Below are positions 62,001 through 64,000 of a stretch of 64,000 nt of DNA, piece after piece. The notes below the pieces were generated by a model, which was not told the origin of the DNA, ran no database searches, and worked only from the letters and a program-made list of their open reading frames with translations. The position numbers and the translations under genes were made by a program. Origin of the DNA: Lophius americanus (lineage: Eukaryota; Chordata; Actinopteri; Lophiiformes; Lophiidae); NCBI GenBank assembly GCA_037951165.1, contig JBBDHG010000006.1, positions 4,028,501-4,092,500 on the forward strand, in the 5' to 3' direction. Numbering within the stretch: position 1 is the first letter of the stretch; the number at the start of each line of letters is the position of its first letter.

Positions 62001-62768
62001 CTTGGTTTGTCACTTAAATGGCTTGGTTTGTCACTTAAGGGGTTGGGTTTGACCCTTAAGTGGCTTGGTTTGACCCTGAAGTGACTTGGTTTGTCACTTA
62101 AATGGCTTGGTTTGTCACTTAGTGGCTTGGTTTTTCACTTAAGTGACTGAGTTTTTTCACTTTAGTGGCTGGATTTGACCCTTAAGTGGCTTGGTTTAAC
62201 CCTTAAGTGGCAGGGTTTGACACTTTAGTGGCTGGTTTTGACCCCTAATTTGCTGGGTTAGTCACTTAAGTCGCTGGGTTTGACACTTTAGTGGCTTGGT
62301 TTGACCCTTAAGTGACTTGGTTTGACCCTGAAGTTGCTTGGTTTGTCACTTAAATGGCTTGGTTTGTCACTTAAGTGGCTGGGTTTAACCCTTAAGTGGC
62401 TTATTTTGTCACTTAAATTGCTTGGTTTGTCACTTAAGTGGCGTTGATTGTCACCTAAGGGGCTGAGTTTTACACTTTAGTGGCTGGATTTGACCCTTAA
62501 GTGGCTTGGTTTAACCCTTAAGTGGCTTATTTTGTCACTTAAATTGCTTGGTTTGTCACTTAAGTGGCGTTGATTGTCACCTAAGGGGCTGAGTTTTACA
62601 CTTTAGTTGCTGGTTTTGACCCGTAATTTGCTGGGTTTTGACCCTTTATTTGCTGGGTTTGTCACTTAAGTCGCTGGGTTTGACACTTTAGTGGCTTGGT
62701 TTGACCCTTAAGTGGCTTGTTTTGACCCTTAAGTGGCTGGGTTTGACCCTTAAGTGGCTTGGTTTGTC
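53001..62768 (+). repeat. 21-bp satellite array, right block
   Basis: Array between piggyBac copies 3 and 4. 53001-53908 repeats the downstream flank of copies 1 and 2. A unit at 54541-54560 has lost its TTAAGTCGC core, leaving GTCACTGGTTTTGAC, a rare deletion out of unit register. 57262-58229 and 57750-59695 have their own entries. 59676-62768 repeats 48675-51767. No gene or RNA feature seen. Confidence 0.95.
57262..58229 (+). repeat. 484-bp tandem duplication
   Basis: 57262-57745 and 57746-58229 align at an offset of 484 (23 units plus 1 bp). Landmark CCTTTACATAGC units lie at 57349 and 57833. The copies differ where one reads GGATTTGACCC and the other GGATTTGTCCC near the start. Confidence 0.8.
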
Positions 62769-63818
62769 CAGGTCCTACAAGATTTGCTGTCACACGAGTT
62801 GATGATATTCAATCAGCATTTCAGCTCTTCATAGCCCCACCAATAGAGAGGATTATACTGGAAATGACCAACTTGGAGGGGAGGCGTGTATTTCAAGGGA
62901 AATGGAATCCACTGGATCAGACTGACTTGCATGCTTACATTGGAATTCTGGTATTAGCTGGAGTGTACAGGTCAAAAGGAGAAGCAACTGCAAGTCTATG
63001 GAATGAAGAGAATGGAAGGCCAATCTTTCGAGCAACAATGTCTCTGGAGACATTTCACATGATATCTCGTGTGATCAGATTTGACAACCGCGACACCAGA
63101 GCTGGTCGACGTGAAAGAGACAAACTAGCTGCGATCAGAGATGTATGGGATAAATGGGTTGAAATTCTACCTTTGTTGTACAATCCTGGTCCCCATGTTA
63201 CTGTAGATGAGCAGCCTTGTTCCATTCAGGGGACGCTGTCCTTTCCGACAGTACATGCCCAACAAGCCTGCTAAGTATGGCATCAAAATATGGGCAGCCT
63301 GGAATGCAAAATCTAGCTATGCATGGAATATGCAAGTGTACACTGGAAAGCTACCTGGAGGAGCATCTGAGAAGAATCAGGGGATGCGTGTGGTGCTGGA
63401 GATGAGTGAAGGGCTGCAAGGTCATAACATCACATGTGACAACTTCTTTACATCCTACCGCCTTGGAGATGAACTTCAGAAGAGAAAGCTGACTATGTTG
63501 GGAACAGTAAGAAAAAATAAGCCAGAACTTCCCAGTGAAATTCTGAAGATGCAGGGCAGACCTCTGCATTCCTCAATATTTGTTTTCACTGAGAAAGCAA
63601 CAGTTGTTTCATACTGCCCAAAGAGAAACAAGAATGTTCTTGTAATGTGCACAATGCACACAGATGCATCTCTGAGCACAAGAGACGACATGAAGCCGCA
63701 AATGATCCTGGACTACAACTCCACCAAAGGAGGAGTTGACAATCTGGACAAAGTCACAGCAACATACAGCTGCCAGCGCAAGACTGACGAGGAAAGAATG
63801 GAAATAAATAGTTCTTAA
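62769..63818 (+). pseudogene. piggyBac/PGBD4-like transposase pseudogene, copy 4
   Basis: Same N-terminal loss, extra C (63215-63216), early stop (63272-63274) and shortened C-terminus (stop ending 63818) as the others. Asp codons are at 63206-63208, 63438-63440 and 63738-63740. It was carried here by the 11,001-bp duplication. Confidence 0.92.
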
Positions 63819-63879
63819 ATATAGTGTTGGAATTAAAAATGTATCGTATGTCTCTTTTCTAAATGTTTATACAATCTAA

Positions 63880-63885
63880 AATAAA
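63880..63885 (+). terminator. Polyadenylation signal AATAAA, copy 4
   Basis: Same context and spacing from the stop codon as in the other copies. Confidence 0.5.
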
Positions 63886-63939
63886 GTTGTTATTGGTTTA
63901 ACCTGGTTTTTTGACTGTTTTGAGTGGTTTTACACAGTA

Positions 63940-64000
63940 CGGGTCAAAATGACCCGCAACATAATCAACGTAATTTTTTTCCAACATAATACAAGGGTTA
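63940..64000 (+). repeat. piggyBac 3' end, copy 4 (TTAA cut by window end)
   Basis: Palindrome at 63940-63956, terminal repeat at 63981-63997, then TTA at 63998-64000 where the window stops. Confidence 0.8.

Larger units (their letters stand above)
62769..63997 (+). mobile_element. piggyBac-family fragment, copy 4
   Basis: Offset of exactly 11,001 from copy 3, with which it shares C at the variable 3' base (63969) and the shorter upstream flank. The 3' terminal repeat is complete at 63997; the window ends three bases into the TTAA, so its right flank cannot be seen. Confidence 0.9.
48675..64000 (+). repeat. 11,001-bp tandem duplication carrying piggyBac copies 3 and 4 (second copy runs off the window)
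   Basis: From about 48675 the sequence is repeated from about 59676 at a constant offset of 11,001 through satellite (landmark unit at 50211/61212), the 61-codon frames at 50628/61629 and the piggyBac fragment (51768/62769). Over the visible 4.3 kb of the second copy I noticed only rare changes, for example GACACTTT at about 49183 against GATACTTT at 60184. The join lies in a unit sharing GGTTTGACACTTTAGTGG with both parents. Confidence 0.88.

Noticed and set aside
1..64000. Telomeric repeat relative (CCCTAA/TTAGGG)
   Set aside because: CCCCTAAT and TTAACCCTTA look telomere-like in isolation, but there is no run of tandem 6-mers and the period is 21 bp.
1..64000. CENP-B box or alpha-satellite-like centromere repeat
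   Set aside because: No sequence resembling the CENP-B box core TTCG...CGGG was seen in the units, and the unit is far shorter than the usual 120-180 bp. A centromeric role cannot be judged from sequence alone.
1..64000. A new gene system or operon
   Set aside because: Apart from the transposon relics there is no non-satellite sequence in which one could sit.

Overview
This window is eukaryotic repetitive DNA, most likely from a vertebrate and perhaps a fish or amphibian. That assignment rests only on the transposase, which looks like the PGBD4-like piggyBac proteins common in those genomes. I see no host gene, RNA gene, operon or CRISPR array. About 59 kb (roughly 92%) is one continuous tandem array with a 21-bp unit, always in the same orientation. 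The remaining 4.9 kb is four copies of one damaged piggyBac-family fragment, each about 1,229 bp, at 27583-28811, 31475-32703, 51768-52996 and 62769-63997.

The satellite unit (example at 1233-1253) has the core CTTAAGTGGCT preceded by TTTGACC or TTTGTCA. Several unit types (cores CTTAAGTGG, CTTTAGTGG, CCTAATTTG, CTTAATTGG, CTGAAGTGG, CTTAAATGG) are strung together in fixed orders, and those orders recur as nested higher-order repeats. Direct duplications can be measured at 84, 105, 335, 484, 715, 1,321, about 1,826-1,847, 3,892, 5,900-5,921 and 11,001 bp, and longer-range copies at offsets of 8,126, 22,655 and about 28,760-28,951 bp. Many joins are hybrids of two unit types, as expected from unequal exchange.

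Layout: 1-27582 is array, with tandem duplications at 826-3467, 3839-4477, 5955-8851 and 12541-24390. 26628-33615 is a 3,892-bp tandem pair that carries piggyBac copies 1 and 2, with a divergent spacer at 29723-30519. 32708-51767 is array, with an 8,126-bp-offset repeat and a 715-bp tandem. 48675-64000 holds one full 11,001-bp block and the first 4.3 kb of its tandem copy, carrying piggyBac copies 3 and 4.

The four piggyBac copies share the same 5' truncation, the same 1-base frameshift, the same loss of the C-terminal region and the same 3' end (17-bp terminal repeat plus TTAA). One insertion therefore entered the array, which supplies a TTAA in most units, and was then multiplied as part of the array. 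Nothing here makes a complete protein. The most thought-provoking features are that fossil transposon amplified inside a satellite, the near-universal TTAAGTGG core (it matches the published NK2-class homeodomain site), the period of exactly two DNA helical turns, and short words shared by the satellite and the transposon end.
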